Assembly: GCA_051649605.1 (NCBI GenBank)
Contig: JBOFHK010000007.1
Coordinates: 62,001 to 126,000, forward strand
Reading direction: 5' to 3'
DNA length: 64,000 nucleotides
Source of the DNA: Brevinema_A sp051649605
GTDB lineage: Bacteria; Spirochaetota; Brevinematia; Brevinematales; Brevinemataceae
Shown here: in pieces, positions 44,281 to 53,776 of the stretch
Numbering within the stretch: the stretch's first letter is position 1
How the letters are laid out: every line of letters begins with the position of its first letter
Program-made: the position numbers and the translations under genes
Notes under the pieces: model-generated
The model's database searches: none
Told to the model about the DNA's origin: nothing
The model's input: only the letters and a program-made list of their open reading frames with translations

Positions 44281-44309
44281 TTGACAAAAATAAAAAAATA
44301 ATCTAAAAT
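44281..44309 (+). promoter_or_regulatory. Promoter of tRNA-Ser
   Basis: TTGACA (44281-44286) and TAAAAT (44304-44309) with a 17-bp spacer, 14 bp before the mature tRNA 5' end. Confidence 0.75.
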
Positions 44310-44323
44310 ATATATCTTATCAT

Positions 44324-44408
44324 GGAGAGATGGCTGAGTGGTCGAAAGCGGCGGTCTTGAAAACCGTTGTACAGTAATGTACCGGGGGTTCGAATCCCTC
44401 TCTCTCCG
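44324..44408 (+). tRNA. tRNA-Ser (anticodon TGA)
   Basis: An 85-nt type II tRNA. Acceptor arms GGAGAGA and TCTCTCC pair perfectly, with discriminator G at 44408. The anticodon loop CTTGAAA gives TGA (UCA codons), the long variable arm GTACAGTAATGTAC is typical of serine tRNAs, and the T loop reads TTCGAAT. CCA is not encoded and must be added by the CCA enzyme. A small ACCC-TTTT-GGGT hairpin follows. The gene lies at the edge of the defence island, a common integration point. Confidence 0.97.
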
Positions 44409-44468
44409 ATACCCTTTTGGGTTTATTAAGTAGAAAGAGATGTATAAAAAGATCTTTAAGGAGAATAT

Positions 44469-46184
44469 ATGAATTTTGAGCAAAAAACTGTATTTGGGAT
44501 GTTTGATGGAAAGGCTCAATACACTATCCCTCTCTACCAAAGAGCTTATTCTTGGGGAAAGAATAATTGGGAGATCTTTTTAGAAGATATTCGAGAAGCA
44601 AGCGAAAGTAACAACCCTTACTTTTATGGAAATATTTTATTAGAAACAGTCGAAAGGGATAGAAGATATAGTATTATTGATGGTCAACAACGTCTTACTA
44701 CTTTAATCTTATTTTTTTATAGTCTTCATAAAATACTAATTGAAAAGGATAAAGAACAAATAAATGAGTCAACAGAAATATACGAAACTTTTATTAAAAA
44801 TCGAAGTATGTATAAATTAGAACCAGTATCTTATGATACAGTATTTTTTCATCAACTATTAGATATTAATAAGTCAACAGAGTTAAAGCCAGCAACTGCA
44901 TCTCAAAAACTGCTTGAAGAGTGTGTTAAATACTTTAAAGATCAGCTTTCTAAATTAGATATGAAAACTATAATAAAGTATAAAGAAACAATTTCAAAAT
45001 CTGAGATTGCTGTTATTAAAATGAACGAAAAGAAAGAATCTGCATTAATGTTTGAATTACAAAATAATAGAGGATTGTCTTTAACCAATATGGAAAAGTT
45101 GAAATCTTTTATAATGTATCAAATATACATTTATAGTATTGCTGATGAAACAGAGAATAAACTTAAACAATTGGCTGAGCAATTTGAAGAAATCTATCGT
45201 ATAATTGGCAATAATTTTCACCTTTCCGAAGACAGTGTCCTAACGGCTCATTGTCAAGCATATATTAATGGATTTGATTATAGAAGTTTAGAAGACATAA
45301 AAAACGAATTGAAAAAACTTGAGACAAAAGAAGGTAAGATCGAATGGATTAAGGATTTTATTCATAATTTACATAAATCATTTCAAATTATGAAAGATTT
45401 TTTTACGATGGACTCCAAAGAGGCTTTATTTCTTAAAGCAAGTATAAAAGCTTTTGTTTACCCCTTTATTATTAAAGGGTTCAATCATATTGATCCAACT
45501 GATACATCACTTAAAACAAAGCTTATACGAACTATGGAGATACTTATTTTTAGATCAAATATCGTCAGATCTAGAGCTGATTTAAGAAACCATCTCACTC
45601 CCATATTAAAGGATTTTAATTCTAGTAACATTGTCGGATTAGCTGAAAGCTTAAAAGATAAATTAAATCAAGCACGGTATTGGAGAGATGATAAAATAAA
45701 AGATGAGATTGACAATCTTAATTATGATAATGATAAAATAATCAAATATATTTTAAGTGTCTATGAAGATATTGAACTATCAGGGCAACCTTTTGAAAAA
45801 TTATTCAAAAATGAACAAATAAATATTGAGCATATATATCCCCAAACTGAACCAGATAAAGTACTTGAAAACGGATATAACATTAATGACTTAGGAGAAA
45901 ACGAAGACGAAGAAGGATACATACATTGTATAGGAAATCTTGTGTTAATTGATAAAACATTAAATAGTAGTATTGGTAATAAGCCTTATAAAACAAAATT
46001 AGACAGTTACACTGCAGGATTCAATGGAACTCCTATCCTTCAACAGCAAATAAAAATAAAAAACTATTCTACTGATATGTGGAATAACGAGACAATAAAT
46101 CGTAGACATAATGACATAGTAGCTTTTATCCATCATCATTGGTCATTTGGTAACATTAAAAATATAATAAGTCCTACTATATAG
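44469..46184 (+). CDS. GmrSD-like DUF262/DUF1524 protein (putative type IV restriction)
   Basis: 571 residues. The N-terminal DUF262 domain shows IPLYQRAYSW (residues 20-29) and the ParB-like signature DGQQRLTT (71-78). The C-terminal DUF1524 domain shows the HNH-type HIYPQ from about residue 455 and GNLVLIDKTLNSSIGN from about 489. The fusion resembles single-chain GmrSD enzymes, which cut DNA bearing modified cytosines, but DUF262/DUF1524 proteins also occur in other anti-phage systems. The ribosome site AAGGAG is strong. It is 60 bp from tRNA-Ser and next to a restriction-modification gene, which supports a defence role. A terminator overlaps its end. Confidence 0.83.
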   Translation: MNFEQKTVFGMFDGKAQYTIPLYQRAYSWGKNNWEIFLEDIREASESNNPYFYGNILLETVERDRRYSIIDGQQRLTTLILFFYSLHKILIEKDKEQINESTEIYETFIKNRSMYKLEPVSYDTVFFHQLLDINKSTELKPATASQKLLEECVKYFKDQLSKLDMKTIIKYKETISKSEIAVIKMNEKKESALMFELQNNRGLSLTNMEKLKSFIMYQIYIYSIADETENKLKQLAEQFEEIYRIIGNNFHLSEDSVLTAHCQAYINGFDYRSLEDIKNELKKLETKEGKIEWIKDFIHNLHKSFQIMKDFFTMDSKEALFLKASIKAFVYPFIIKGFNHIDPTDTSLKTKLIRTMEILIFRSNIVRSRADLRNHLTPILKDFNSSNIVGLAESLKDKLNQARYWRDDKIKDEIDNLNYDNDKIIKYILSVYEDIELSGQPFEKLFKNEQINIEHIYPQTEPDKVLENGYNINDLGENEDEEGYIHCIGNLVLIDKTLNSSIGNKPYKTKLDSYTAGFNGTPILQQQIKIKNYSTDMWNNETINRRHNDIVAFIHHHWSFGNIKNIISPTI

Positions 46185-46197
46185 CAGGACTTATTTA
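46166..46197 (+). terminator. Terminator at the end of the DUF262 gene
   Basis: AATAAGTCCT pairs with AGGACTTATT around a 10-nt loop; the hairpin spans the stop codon and is followed by a T-rich stretch. Confidence 0.65.
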
Positions 46198-46218
46198 TTA
46201 TCTATAGTTTAAAACTTC

Positions 46219-46247
46219 TTGTCATTTATTAAATAGTATGATATGAT
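46219..46247 (+). promoter_or_regulatory. Candidate promoter of the restriction-modification gene
   Basis: TTGTCA (46219-46224) and TATGAT (46242-46247), 17-bp spacer, 26 bp before ATG 46274. With the preceding terminator it shows that the two defence genes are separate transcription units. Confidence 0.55.
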
Positions 46248-46273
46248 TTATACTATTCAATAAAGGAGAAAGC

Positions 46274-49200
46274 ATGAAGCCTAACATATTAACTAATAGT
46301 GAATTTCTTAACTCAGATCTTATCAATAAAAATCTTCATACGAATGATATTAAAGAAAAGTTGTCATATTATCTTACTCATATAGAAAAAGCAAAAAAAG
46401 AAGCAATTATCGATGAACAAGAACACGAAGAACATTTCAAAAATATTCTTAATCAGTTTTTCTCCGATGTCTATGGCTATAAAAACAACACTCACCAGAG
46501 GATTGATTCTGTAATACGTCAAGATGATAGGCTTAGAGTAATTATCGAGGTAAAACGCCCAAAAAATCAAGATGAGATGGTACAGATCGATGATTTTAAT
46601 CGAAAAGCTTTTCATGAGGCTCTCTTATATTACTATGAATTAAAACAACAGAATATATACTCTATTAACTATATCTTAATTACTGACTGTGAAAAAATCT
46701 ATCTTATCTCATCAAAACACTTTGAAGATCTCATAAAAAATAAAACTATTGCACCGATCTTGGAAGATTTCAAATCTAAATCTAATAACGTTATTAAAAA
46801 AACTAATGATCTCTATAACGCCCTTAAATCAATTCTTAAAGATATGCCTATCAAGATCTCTTGTTATTTTGTGGACTTAAAAGATCCTAATATCGATCTT
46901 GATATACTATATAAATTATTTTCTGAATACTCTTTATTTAAAACAGTCCTAGATAACGACGCTAACGAACTTAACAGACCTTTTTATGATGAACTCCTCT
47001 ATGTCATGGGACTGCAAGAAAAAGAAGATAAAATCATCAAAAACAATGTCAAAAATACCCTTTTAGATCTTACCGAACAAATGATCGGTAAAGATCACAA
47101 AGGCGAAGAATTATTTGAGGTGAGTTTAGGATTAAATATCTTATGGCTGAATAGAGTTTTATTTTTGAAGATTCTCGAATCTCAATTAAAAGTATTTCGT
47201 AATGATCCTAAATTTGCAATCTTAGATCCAGAATCAATCACAGGGTATCATCTTTTAGCTAAATTGTTCTTTAATATTCTTTCTACTCCAAGAGATAAAC
47301 GGCATGAAGATGACCACAAATACGATCTCATTCCCTATCTCAATAGCTCACTTTTTGAGGAAACGACACTCGAAAAAAGCTATCGTATCCGAGATCTTGA
47401 TATAGAACGAAAAGTCAAAATCAAAGATAATAGTGTCTTATACAATGATAAAAACTTCAAGCAAAAAGAACTCACCTTATTAGAATATCTCTTACGGTTC
47501 TTAAATTGTTTTTCGTATAATTCTGACCACTCCAGTGAAGATACTGTCATCAAGTCTTCGGTGTTGGGTTTAGTCTTTGAAAAACTAAACGGTTATAAAG
47601 ATGGATCTCACTTTACACCAGCAAGTATCACGATGTATATGTCTCAAAAAATTATCCAAAAACGTGTTCTTGATAAATTTAACCAAGAATTCAAACAGAG
47701 TTTTAATAATTTTGCTGAACTAAAAGAATTTCGATTCATAAAGGAAGAACTCATACAAGCACGTAGTATCATTGATAGAATAAGTATTTGTGATCCTGCT
47801 GTGGGTAGTGGACACTTTCTAGTGTCTTGTTTGAATGAATTGATCCGTATTAAGAGTGAGCTTGGTCTCTTACACAAAGATATTAAGATTGATATTGTTA
47901 ACGATGAGCTTATTATTAAATCAGTTTTTGGAAAGCGTTTTATTTATCAAATAAGTAACAATGCAATCACTACAGAAGAAAAAGAGATCCAACAAGCAAT
48001 CTTTCATACCAAAAAATATATTATTGAGAATCAATTATACGGGATCGATATTAATCCTAATTCTGTGAATATCTGTCGCCTTCGTTTGTGGATAGAACTC
48101 TTAAAACATACCTACTACACTGATGAGAGCTATGTCAATCTAGAAGTCCTTCCCAACCTCGAATTTAAAGTCATGACAGCAAATAGCTTAATTGCTGTGC
48201 GGGATATCCCTTTATACTTTAATAAAGATCATAGAGCAAAACTAAGTGAAGCAATGCGTACTTATTATAATGCTCGATTAAGCGAGAAAAATGAGATTAA
48301 AGCTCAAGTACAAGAGCTGATTGGTAATGTAAAATCACGTATTGATCAGTTAAAAAACTATAATCCATTCGATACGGTATTATCTTGTAGTTTTTTTGAT
48401 AGTGGGCTGATGTTTGGGATTGAAAGATTTGATATTGTGATTGGTAATCCTCCATATGTTTCTAATAAAGGGATCTCTTCTGAGATGATGACTAAGTATA
48501 AAGCAGAATACGGAGAGCAAGACGATCTTTATAACTATTTCTATCGTAGAGGTTTTGATCTTGTGGTAGAGGGTGGAATCTTAGGATATATCACGTCTAA
48601 CACATTCTTGACGATCCAAAGCAAACAAAAACTCCGTCAATTCTTACAGAGTAAACACCTACTCGAAATGCGTCTTGTTGATAATATTTTTGAGAGTGTA
48701 GCTGTTGAACCAATTGTGCTTATTGCTAAAAATGACGAACTTAATGACTACTCTTTTAGCTATATAGATAATCGCTTTAATACAGATCTTTTATCTAATG
48801 AAAACGCGATTATCGTGCCTATTTCCGTCTATAAAAACGCACCCAATCAAGTATTTTTTACACCTACAGAGAACAATTTAGAGCTTGCGACGCGTTATTT
48901 TGGGACAATCCAAGGTCTCATAACGACCTACTGGGATGTAATCAAGACCAGTGCGAATATCGAGAAAAATAGAAAGTTCCTTGATCTTTATCGGTCTAAT
49001 CTCAAAGCAGGAGATGTAAGCTTACTAGGTCTCCTAACAGACGGTGGGCAAGGTCTAGCAACGGCAAACAATGGCTACTTTGTCGGCGTTCGTGCAGGCA
49101 CAAAAGACGCAGAGCGTACCTATACACAGCGACTCGATAAGATCGCAAAATTTAATAAAGAATATAAAACAGATCATAGTATTAGCTCCTTGACAGAACA

Positions 49201-49927
49201 GGAGATTAGAATCTTATTTACTGACTTAAAGGCACAATACGGACGTGATGTTTTTGGGCAAGGCTTCCTCTATCAGATTATTAGTGATGATGAACTTGCC
49301 GATGTTACAACCTTAAGTGAGCTTGAAAAAAGTGAGGGAATAGTAGGAAAACGGAGCTTCGTCCCTTATGATAAGGGAGATAAAGACGGCAATCGCTGGT
49401 ATATGCCGACCGTCTATGCAATTAACTGGTCTCAAGAAAATGTCAAATTCTTAAAAGGTAATAGTGGTAAAAAAGGACAAGGTATGCCTGTTGTCCGAAA
49501 CCCTCAATTTTATTTCAAAGAGGGTTTTTGCTGGAATCTTATCAATGGAGATAAAAATACAAATGATCTTAAGGTTAAATTAAAAGAATCATCTATAAAT
49601 GATGTTGGTGGTATGGCATTATATCCAATCAATATTTCTCTTAAATATCTAATTGTTACTCTAAATGCTGATTTTATTAATAAATACACAGAGCAATTTA
49701 TCAATTTCACAGTAAACTTTCAAATAAACGATATGAGACAAGTGCCTATCATTATCCCCACTCCTGCACAGCTAAAGGTTGCCGAAGAGCTGTTTGACCG
49801 TGCTAAAACCATCCAAGAACAACAAATCGCAAAACTCCTCTCCAAGCTAGAGACTGATAAACTTCTTGAAGAGATTCAAATCGAAGTCGATGAGTTTGTG
49901 CGTGGATTGTATAGAGGTGTAAGATGA
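46274..49927 (+). CDS. Type IIG-like single-chain restriction-modification enzyme
   Basis: 1217 residues combining nuclease and methylase in one chain. The N-terminal PD-(D/E)XK-type nuclease shows D78, E92 and K94 in QRIDSV and IIEVKRP. The adenine N6-methylase core has motif I DPAVGSGHFL at about residue 507 and the catalytic motif IV NPPY at residue 725. The C-terminal 400 residues, with VRNPQFYFKEGFCW and NFQINDMRQVPIIIP, are the target-recognition part similar to TaqI/Eco57I-type enzymes. All key motifs are intact, so it is probably active. The recognition sequence is unknown. AAAGGAG precedes the start. Confidence 0.9.
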   Translation: MKPNILTNSEFLNSDLINKNLHTNDIKEKLSYYLTHIEKAKKEAIIDEQEHEEHFKNILNQFFSDVYGYKNNTHQRIDSVIRQDDRLRVIIEVKRPKNQDEMVQIDDFNRKAFHEALLYYYELKQQNIYSINYILITDCEKIYLISSKHFEDLIKNKTIAPILEDFKSKSNNVIKKTNDLYNALKSILKDMPIKISCYFVDLKDPNIDLDILYKLFSEYSLFKTVLDNDANELNRPFYDELLYVMGLQEKEDKIIKNNVKNTLLDLTEQMIGKDHKGEELFEVSLGLNILWLNRVLFLKILESQLKVFRNDPKFAILDPESITGYHLLAKLFFNILSTPRDKRHEDDHKYDLIPYLNSSLFEETTLEKSYRIRDLDIERKVKIKDNSVLYNDKNFKQKELTLLEYLLRFLNCFSYNSDHSSEDTVIKSSVLGLVFEKLNGYKDGSHFTPASITMYMSQKIIQKRVLDKFNQEFKQSFNNFAELKEFRFIKEELIQARSIIDRISICDPAVGSGHFLVSCLNELIRIKSELGLLHKDIKIDIVNDELIIKSVFGKRFIYQISNNAITTEEKEIQQAIFHTKKYIIENQLYGIDINPNSVNICRLRLWIELLKHTYYTDESYVNLEVLPNLEFKVMTANSLIAVRDIPLYFNKDHRAKLSEAMRTYYNARLSEKNEIKAQVQELIGNVKSRIDQLKNYNPFDTVLSCSFFDSGLMFGIERFDIVIGNPPYVSNKGISSEMMTKYKAEYGEQDDLYNYFYRRGFDLVVEGGILGYITSNTFLTIQSKQKLRQFLQSKHLLEMRLVDNIFESVAVEPIVLIAKNDELNDYSFSYIDNRFNTDLLSNENAIIVPISVYKNAPNQVFFTPTENNLELATRYFGTIQGLITTYWDVIKTSANIEKNRKFLDLYRSNLKAGDVSLLGLLTDGGQGLATANNGYFVGVRAGTKDAERTYTQRLDKIAKFNKEYKTDHSISSLTEQEIRILFTDLKAQYGRDVFGQGFLYQIISDDELADVTTLSELEKSEGIVGKRSFVPYDKGDKDGNRWYMPTVYAINWSQENVKFLKGNSGKKGQGMPVVRNPQFYFKEGFCWNLINGDKNTNDLKVKLKESSINDVGGMALYPINISLKYLIVTLNADFINKYTEQFINFTVNFQINDMRQVPIIIPTPAQLKVAEELFDRAKTIQEQQIAKLLSKLETDKLLEEIQIEVDEFVRGLYRGVR

Positions 49928-50155
49928 TTACTGATATTATTACAAGTACAAATACAACCTATGATAATAGATAAGACATATATATCATTTGGACAAAATC
50001 AAAATACCTTGATTGCTATGATCCGTCCAGATCAAGAACCAAGAATTATTGATAGGAATCAAAAATCTTTTATTAATTTTGATAAATTCGTTAATCTCAT
50101 TACAGAGATTAAGAATAATCAATGGGATAGTTTTATTGTATCTGCTATAAAATAA
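49924..50155 (+). pseudogene. Small overlapping frames after the RM gene, probably a gene remnant
   Basis: ATG 49924 overlaps the RM stop codon (ATGA) and encodes only 16 codons. In the next frame, ATG 49961 opens a 64-codon frame reading MIIDKTYISFGQNQNTLIAM and ending SFIVSAIK, without a ribosome site. The translational-overlap arrangement suggests that a second gene once followed the RM gene and was broken, but the 64-codon frame could also be a genuine small protein. No family is recognised. Confidence 0.35.
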
Positions 50156-50460
50156 TTAGGTTAGTTTTATCACAAACTATTAACTACTTACTGAAGAAGA
50201 TTTAAAGCTCGTATTATTTAATTTTGAAACATGAAGCTCACCTTAAAGAGGTAAACTTCCAGTACCACAAACAATATCGGTCGCATAAAACTAAACTTAA
50301 AAGTAATCTAAAAAAAGAGTCTGGTCAGGATTAGTAATAAAACTGTTGATTTTCTAATCTTTTTCGTATTCTTTCTATTTCTGAGGGTAAAAATACGTTT
50401 GGCAAAAGATTAGCTTTTTTATTATATTCTACTTATTTTTTAAGGATATAATTCAAAATT
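50156..50460. other. Decayed intergenic sequence closing the defence island
   Basis: About 300 bp with no intact gene. A stop-bounded plus-strand frame around 50215-50330 translates to a basic stretch (HKQYRSHKTKLKSNLKK) that looks like a coding remnant, but it has no start. No terminator, and no copy of the tRNA 3' end is visible here. Confidence 0.4.
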
Positions 50461-51123
50461 TTAACCAAAATAATTACTAAATTTCTGGTGTACAATGGAC
50501 ATTTCTTCATCTGTCAAGATTACAGGTTCTAGACCAGCACTTTTAGCCTGTAAGTATAGCATAGCAACATATTCGATTTGCTCAAGAATATTAAATGTTA
50601 ATTTTAAATTAGATCCACATACTGTAACACCATGATTTGCAAGGAGTACTGCTCGAGATTTTTCACCTAAAGTTTGAACCACTTCATTTGCTAACTCATC
50701 AGTTCCATAGGGTATATATTTTGTACAGCGCACTATATTTTCACCTGAAGAAGCAATCATATATTCGCAAGCAGGTAACTCTTTTTGAGCAACAGCAAGC
50801 GTCGTACAATATTTTGTATGTCCATGTATTACAGCACTAATATCTTTACGAGCAAAATAAATAAACGTATGCATACTTAATTCACTAGTAGATTTTTTTC
50901 CTTGAATTTGTTTGCCAAGAGTATTATTTTCAGCGATAAAAACGCTAATATCTTCATTTTTTATTTCATCATAAGGAGTTGATGCTGGTGTTAAATAAAT
51001 CAGCTCTTCTTCTCTATCGTAGATAGAAATATTTCCAGCCGTACCATTGGTATAACCTTTGGCAATCATCTCTAGAGCTGTTTTGATAATCTGCTCACAA
51101 TATTCTACTCTAATCTTATACAT
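50461..51123 (-). CDS. Class II aldolase (L-fuculose/L-ribulose phosphate aldolase family)
   Basis: 220 residues. The zinc ligands of the FucA/AraD fold are visible: E81, H100 and H102 in IHGHTKY, and H164 in LANHGV. The phosphate-binding region NGTAGNIS at about residues 26-33 is present. Such enzymes cleave fuculose-, rhamnulose- or tagatose-like sugar phosphates, or epimerise ribulose-5-phosphate. It overlaps the EIIC gene by 8 bp, so it acts on the phosphorylated product of this PTS. The exact sugar is not determinable. Confidence 0.9.
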   Translation of the reverse strand: MYKIRVEYCEQIIKTALEMIAKGYTNGTAGNISIYDREEELIYLTPASTPYDEIKNEDISVFIAENNTLGKQIQGKKSTSELSMHTFIYFARKDISAVIHGHTKYCTTLAVAQKELPACEYMIASSGENIVRCTKYIPYGTDELANEVVQTLGEKSRAVLLANHGVTVCGSNLKLTFNILEQIEYVAMLYLQAKSAGLEPVILTDEEMSIVHQKFSNYFG

Positions 51124-52477
51124 TTTTACTATCCTCTTTTGTTTCCTTCAATATCATTTTATGGTTCCATACTAAAAGCGCAACCATAAATATAATAGCA
51201 ATAATTGAACCCCAAGATTGTTCAAGTAAACGCATAAGAGTGTATGGTGTTAAGCCAGCACCATAGTCAAAGGAGCTTACTAAAGCATTTCCACCAATAT
51301 CATACCCGCTTTCTACTGCAACTTTTGTAAACACAGGAGAAATCGCTGAACCAAGGTATAATGCAATAATAATAGAAACTGGAGCAATAACAAGGGCTCT
51401 AAAGAAATCACCTCTAACAATAATAATGGGTAAAATAGTCATAAATGGAATAATTGGTAAGCTACCAAAAGGAAGTATCCTATTTCCAGGAAGAATAGCA
51501 GCAAGTAGTAGGGTTATAGGAATCATAAGTAATCCAACTGAGAGGATTGTAGGATTTCCAATAAATGCGGCACCGTCTAATCCCATATGTAAGTTTCCAT
51601 ATTTACTGAAACGTTTTTCCATTACAGTTTGAATACCAATAGTGATAGGACTCATCCCTTCCATAAGAAGCCGCGACATAATTGGCATAAGTTTTAGGAC
51701 AGCTGCTAATGTTATAGCCAGTTCTAAACTTTTTGCAATATCAAAGCCACAAACAATCGCTAAAATAGCGCCTACTAGAAACCCTAGAACAATAGGCTCT
51801 TTAATAAAACCAAGTTTCCCAGAAATATTTTGAGGATCAATTTTAATTTTATTTACCCCAGGGATAAGATCAATAATTTTATTAACTATATAAGCTATTG
51901 GGGCAAATGCTGCAGCAAATGGGTGAGGACAAGACATCCCTTCAAATTCATTTCCTAATGTTGCTACAAGAGATTTTTTTGTTCTGTCAGCGATAACTAA
52001 TGATATAGTTGTTTCAACTAGCATTGCTAACACACCAATCCAAAAATCCCCAGTGAATGCTACAACCATAGAACCAACAAATGCTGCATGCCAATAATTC
52101 CAAATATCAACCCACAGTGTACGTGTTGCTTTAAGAACGATTAAAAGGGTATTAAATGCTAAAACCGTTGGAATAACAATAGTGCTAATCTTTGTTGAAA
52201 ATGCAATAGCACTGGATGCAGGCCAACCAATATCACGAACAGGTAGATCAATATGAAAACGAATCAAAAGAGCTTGAACAACAGGTTCCATCGCTGTAAC
52301 CATAATTCCAATAATAGCAAATAAACCTATGAACCCAACACCGATAGTGATACCAGATCGAAATGCCGTATATAGTTTTACTCGAACAAGTAAGCCAATA
52401 AGCATAAATAAAATAGGCATAATGATTGTTGGCCCTAGACCAAGTAATCTTGTCATAATCAATTCTAACATTTCCAT
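51116..52477 (-). CDS. PTS EIIC, galactitol (GatC) family
   Basis: 453-residue membrane permease of the galactitol-type PTS. Characteristic features are the N-terminal LGLGPTIIMPILFMLIGLLV, FRSGITIGVGFIGL, and the later MGLDGAAFIGNPTILSVGLL in the conserved hydrophilic loop. About nine membrane helices. It transports and, with EIIB, phosphorylates a polyol or sugar. It lies 3 bp after EIIB. Confidence 0.9.
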   Translation of the reverse strand: MEMLELIMTRLLGLGPTIIMPILFMLIGLLVRVKLYTAFRSGITIGVGFIGLFAIIGIMVTAMEPVVQALLIRFHIDLPVRDIGWPASSAIAFSTKISTIVIPTVLAFNTLLIVLKATRTLWVDIWNYWHAAFVGSMVVAFTGDFWIGVLAMLVETTISLVIADRTKKSLVATLGNEFEGMSCPHPFAAAFAPIAYIVNKIIDLIPGVNKIKIDPQNISGKLGFIKEPIVLGFLVGAILAIVCGFDIAKSLELAITLAAVLKLMPIMSRLLMEGMSPITIGIQTVMEKRFSKYGNLHMGLDGAAFIGNPTILSVGLLMIPITLLLAAILPGNRILPFGSLPIIPFMTILPIIIVRGDFFRALVIAPVSIIIALYLGSAISPVFTKVAVESGYDIGGNALVSSFDYGAGLTPYTLMRLLEQSWGSIIAIIFMVALLVWNHKMILKETKEDSKNV

Positions 52478-52480
52478 ATA

Positions 52481-52768
52481 TTACCCCTTAAGTAAGGTTC
52501 GCATTTTTTCTAAATCATCCCCGAAACGCCCCATTGCATAACCTGCTCCCTTAAAAACAGGGAATCCAAGATCAATCTCTGATTGAAAATTAGCGATTAC
52601 CGTTGCTGCAAAAGTGAATGGTTGACCGGCATATTTTGTAAGCTCTTGATGAGAAGTAACAATAACTTCAAATTCGATCCCCTCATCCTTAAAAATATTT
52701 TCAAGACGTTGTGCAAGTAATGCTGATGTTGCTGAACCAGAATTACAAAAACATAAAACTTTTTTCAT
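52481..52768 (-). CDS. PTS EIIB, galactitol type
   Basis: 95 residues. The phosphocysteine is most likely C8 in LCFCNSGSATS at the N-terminal P-loop, followed by a Rossmann-like fold. It receives phosphate from EIIA and passes it to the incoming sugar. First gene of the EIIB-EIIC-aldolase operon, with a GGAGGATA ribosome site and a promoter about 40 bp upstream. Confidence 0.88.
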   Translation of the reverse strand: MKKVLCFCNSGSATSALLAQRLENIFKDEGIEFEVIVTSHQELTKYAGQPFTFAATVIANFQSEIDLGFPVFKGAGYAMGRFGDDLEKMRTLLKG

Positions 52769-52806
52769 ATATCCTCCCGATACCTAGAATTCATTCTTAT
52801 ACTATT

Positions 52807-52834
52807 AGTATAGCACATCTAAATTTTTAGTCAA
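52807..52834 (-). promoter_or_regulatory. Promoter of the PTS-aldolase operon with operator-like palindrome
   Basis: Minus strand TTGACT (52834-52829) and TATACT (52812-52807), 16-bp spacer. The -10 region lies in the palindrome TATACT-ATT-AGTATA (52798-52812), a plausible site for the divergent DeoR repressor. Confidence 0.6.
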
Positions 52835-52933
52835 TATTATTTTTAATAATTCAAAAATAATATTTAATTAATTGTTTTTCAATGGTTTAAATATTATTAA
52901 AAACTCAAAAAATCACAACCGATGAAAGCTCTA

Positions 52934-52962
52934 TTGACACAACTTTAAAAATAAGTTAAAAT
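52934..52962 (+). promoter_or_regulatory. Promoter of the DeoR-family regulator gene
   Basis: TTGACA (52934-52939) and TAAAAT (52957-52962), 17-bp spacer, 39 bp before ATG 53002. It is divergent from the PTS promoter about 100 bp away. Confidence 0.65.
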
Positions 52963-53001
52963 TTAGATGATATAATAAATGTTATTTATAATGAGGGTAC
53001 A

Positions 53002-53766
53002 ATGTTAGCTAGTAGCAGACAAAAAAAAATTATTCAACTTATTAACAAACATCAGGGTTTATCTGTGCAGCATTTATCAAAATTATTAGGGATATCTTTG
53101 AATACCGTTCGATCGGATATTAATTCTGTGATTAAAAATAATCCTAATATAAAAAAAACTCACGGTGGGATTATTCTTGTTGCAGAACCTAAAATAGACA
53201 TTAGATACGAACGATCTCTTGTAGAAAAAGAAAAAATTAGTCAGATTGTTACAAAGCATTTATTAGAATATGATAACCTATCACTTTTTATAGATTCTTC
53301 AACCACAACTTATTTTTGTATTAAAAGCTTCCTTGCGACTCAAAAAAAAGCAACCCTTATCACTAATGCAGTTGATATTCTTTTAGAAATCAAAAATAAT
53401 CAGAATGTTTCAGTAATTGCATGTGGAGGAATATGGTGGGGAACAGAGCATTGTTTTATTGGAAGTCAAGTGGAAAAAGAATTATTACAGTATCAAGCAG
53501 ATATTGCAATAATTGGAACATCAGGTCTAATCAAAAATAAAGGCTTATTCAATGGAAATATAGAAACAGTAAAAATTAAACAACTTATGACTAAACAGTC
53601 TAGAGAAGTATGGATTGTCTGTGAAAGCTCTAAATTTGATACGAATGCATTAACACAATTTCTTGAATTTTCAGAAATTACAAAAATTTTTTCAGATAAA
53701 AGAGTTTCACAAGATTGGGAAGAACTCTTTATAAAAAATAATATTCAATACTTTTATGAACAATAA
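53002..53766 (+). CDS. DeoR-family transcription regulator
   Basis: 254 residues. The N-terminal winged helix-turn-helix covers residues 5-55 (RQKKIIQLINKHQGLSVQHL and LNTVRSDINSV). The sensor domain carries the DeoR features LFIDSSTTTYF and IGTSGLIKNKGLF, which bind a sugar phosphate. It is divergent from the PTS-aldolase operon and convergent with the EIIA gene, so it is the obvious local regulator, most often a repressor relieved by the phosphorylated sugar. Confidence 0.9.
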   Translation: MLASSRQKKIIQLINKHQGLSVQHLSKLLGISLNTVRSDINSVIKNNPNIKKTHGGIILVAEPKIDIRYERSLVEKEKISQIVTKHLLEYDNLSLFIDSSTTTYFCIKSFLATQKKATLITNAVDILLEIKNNQNVSVIACGGIWWGTEHCFIGSQVEKELLQYQADIAIIGTSGLIKNKGLFNGNIETVKIKQLMTKQSREVWIVCESSKFDTNALTQFLEFSEITKIFSDKRVSQDWEELFIKNNIQYFYEQ

Positions 53767-53776
53767 AGGTTGAATA

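Noticed and set aside
44410..50460. Direct repeat of the tRNA-Ser 3' end as an attachment site
   Set aside because: I looked for a copy of the T-arm and acceptor sequence at the right end of the island and found none, and no integrase gene is present.
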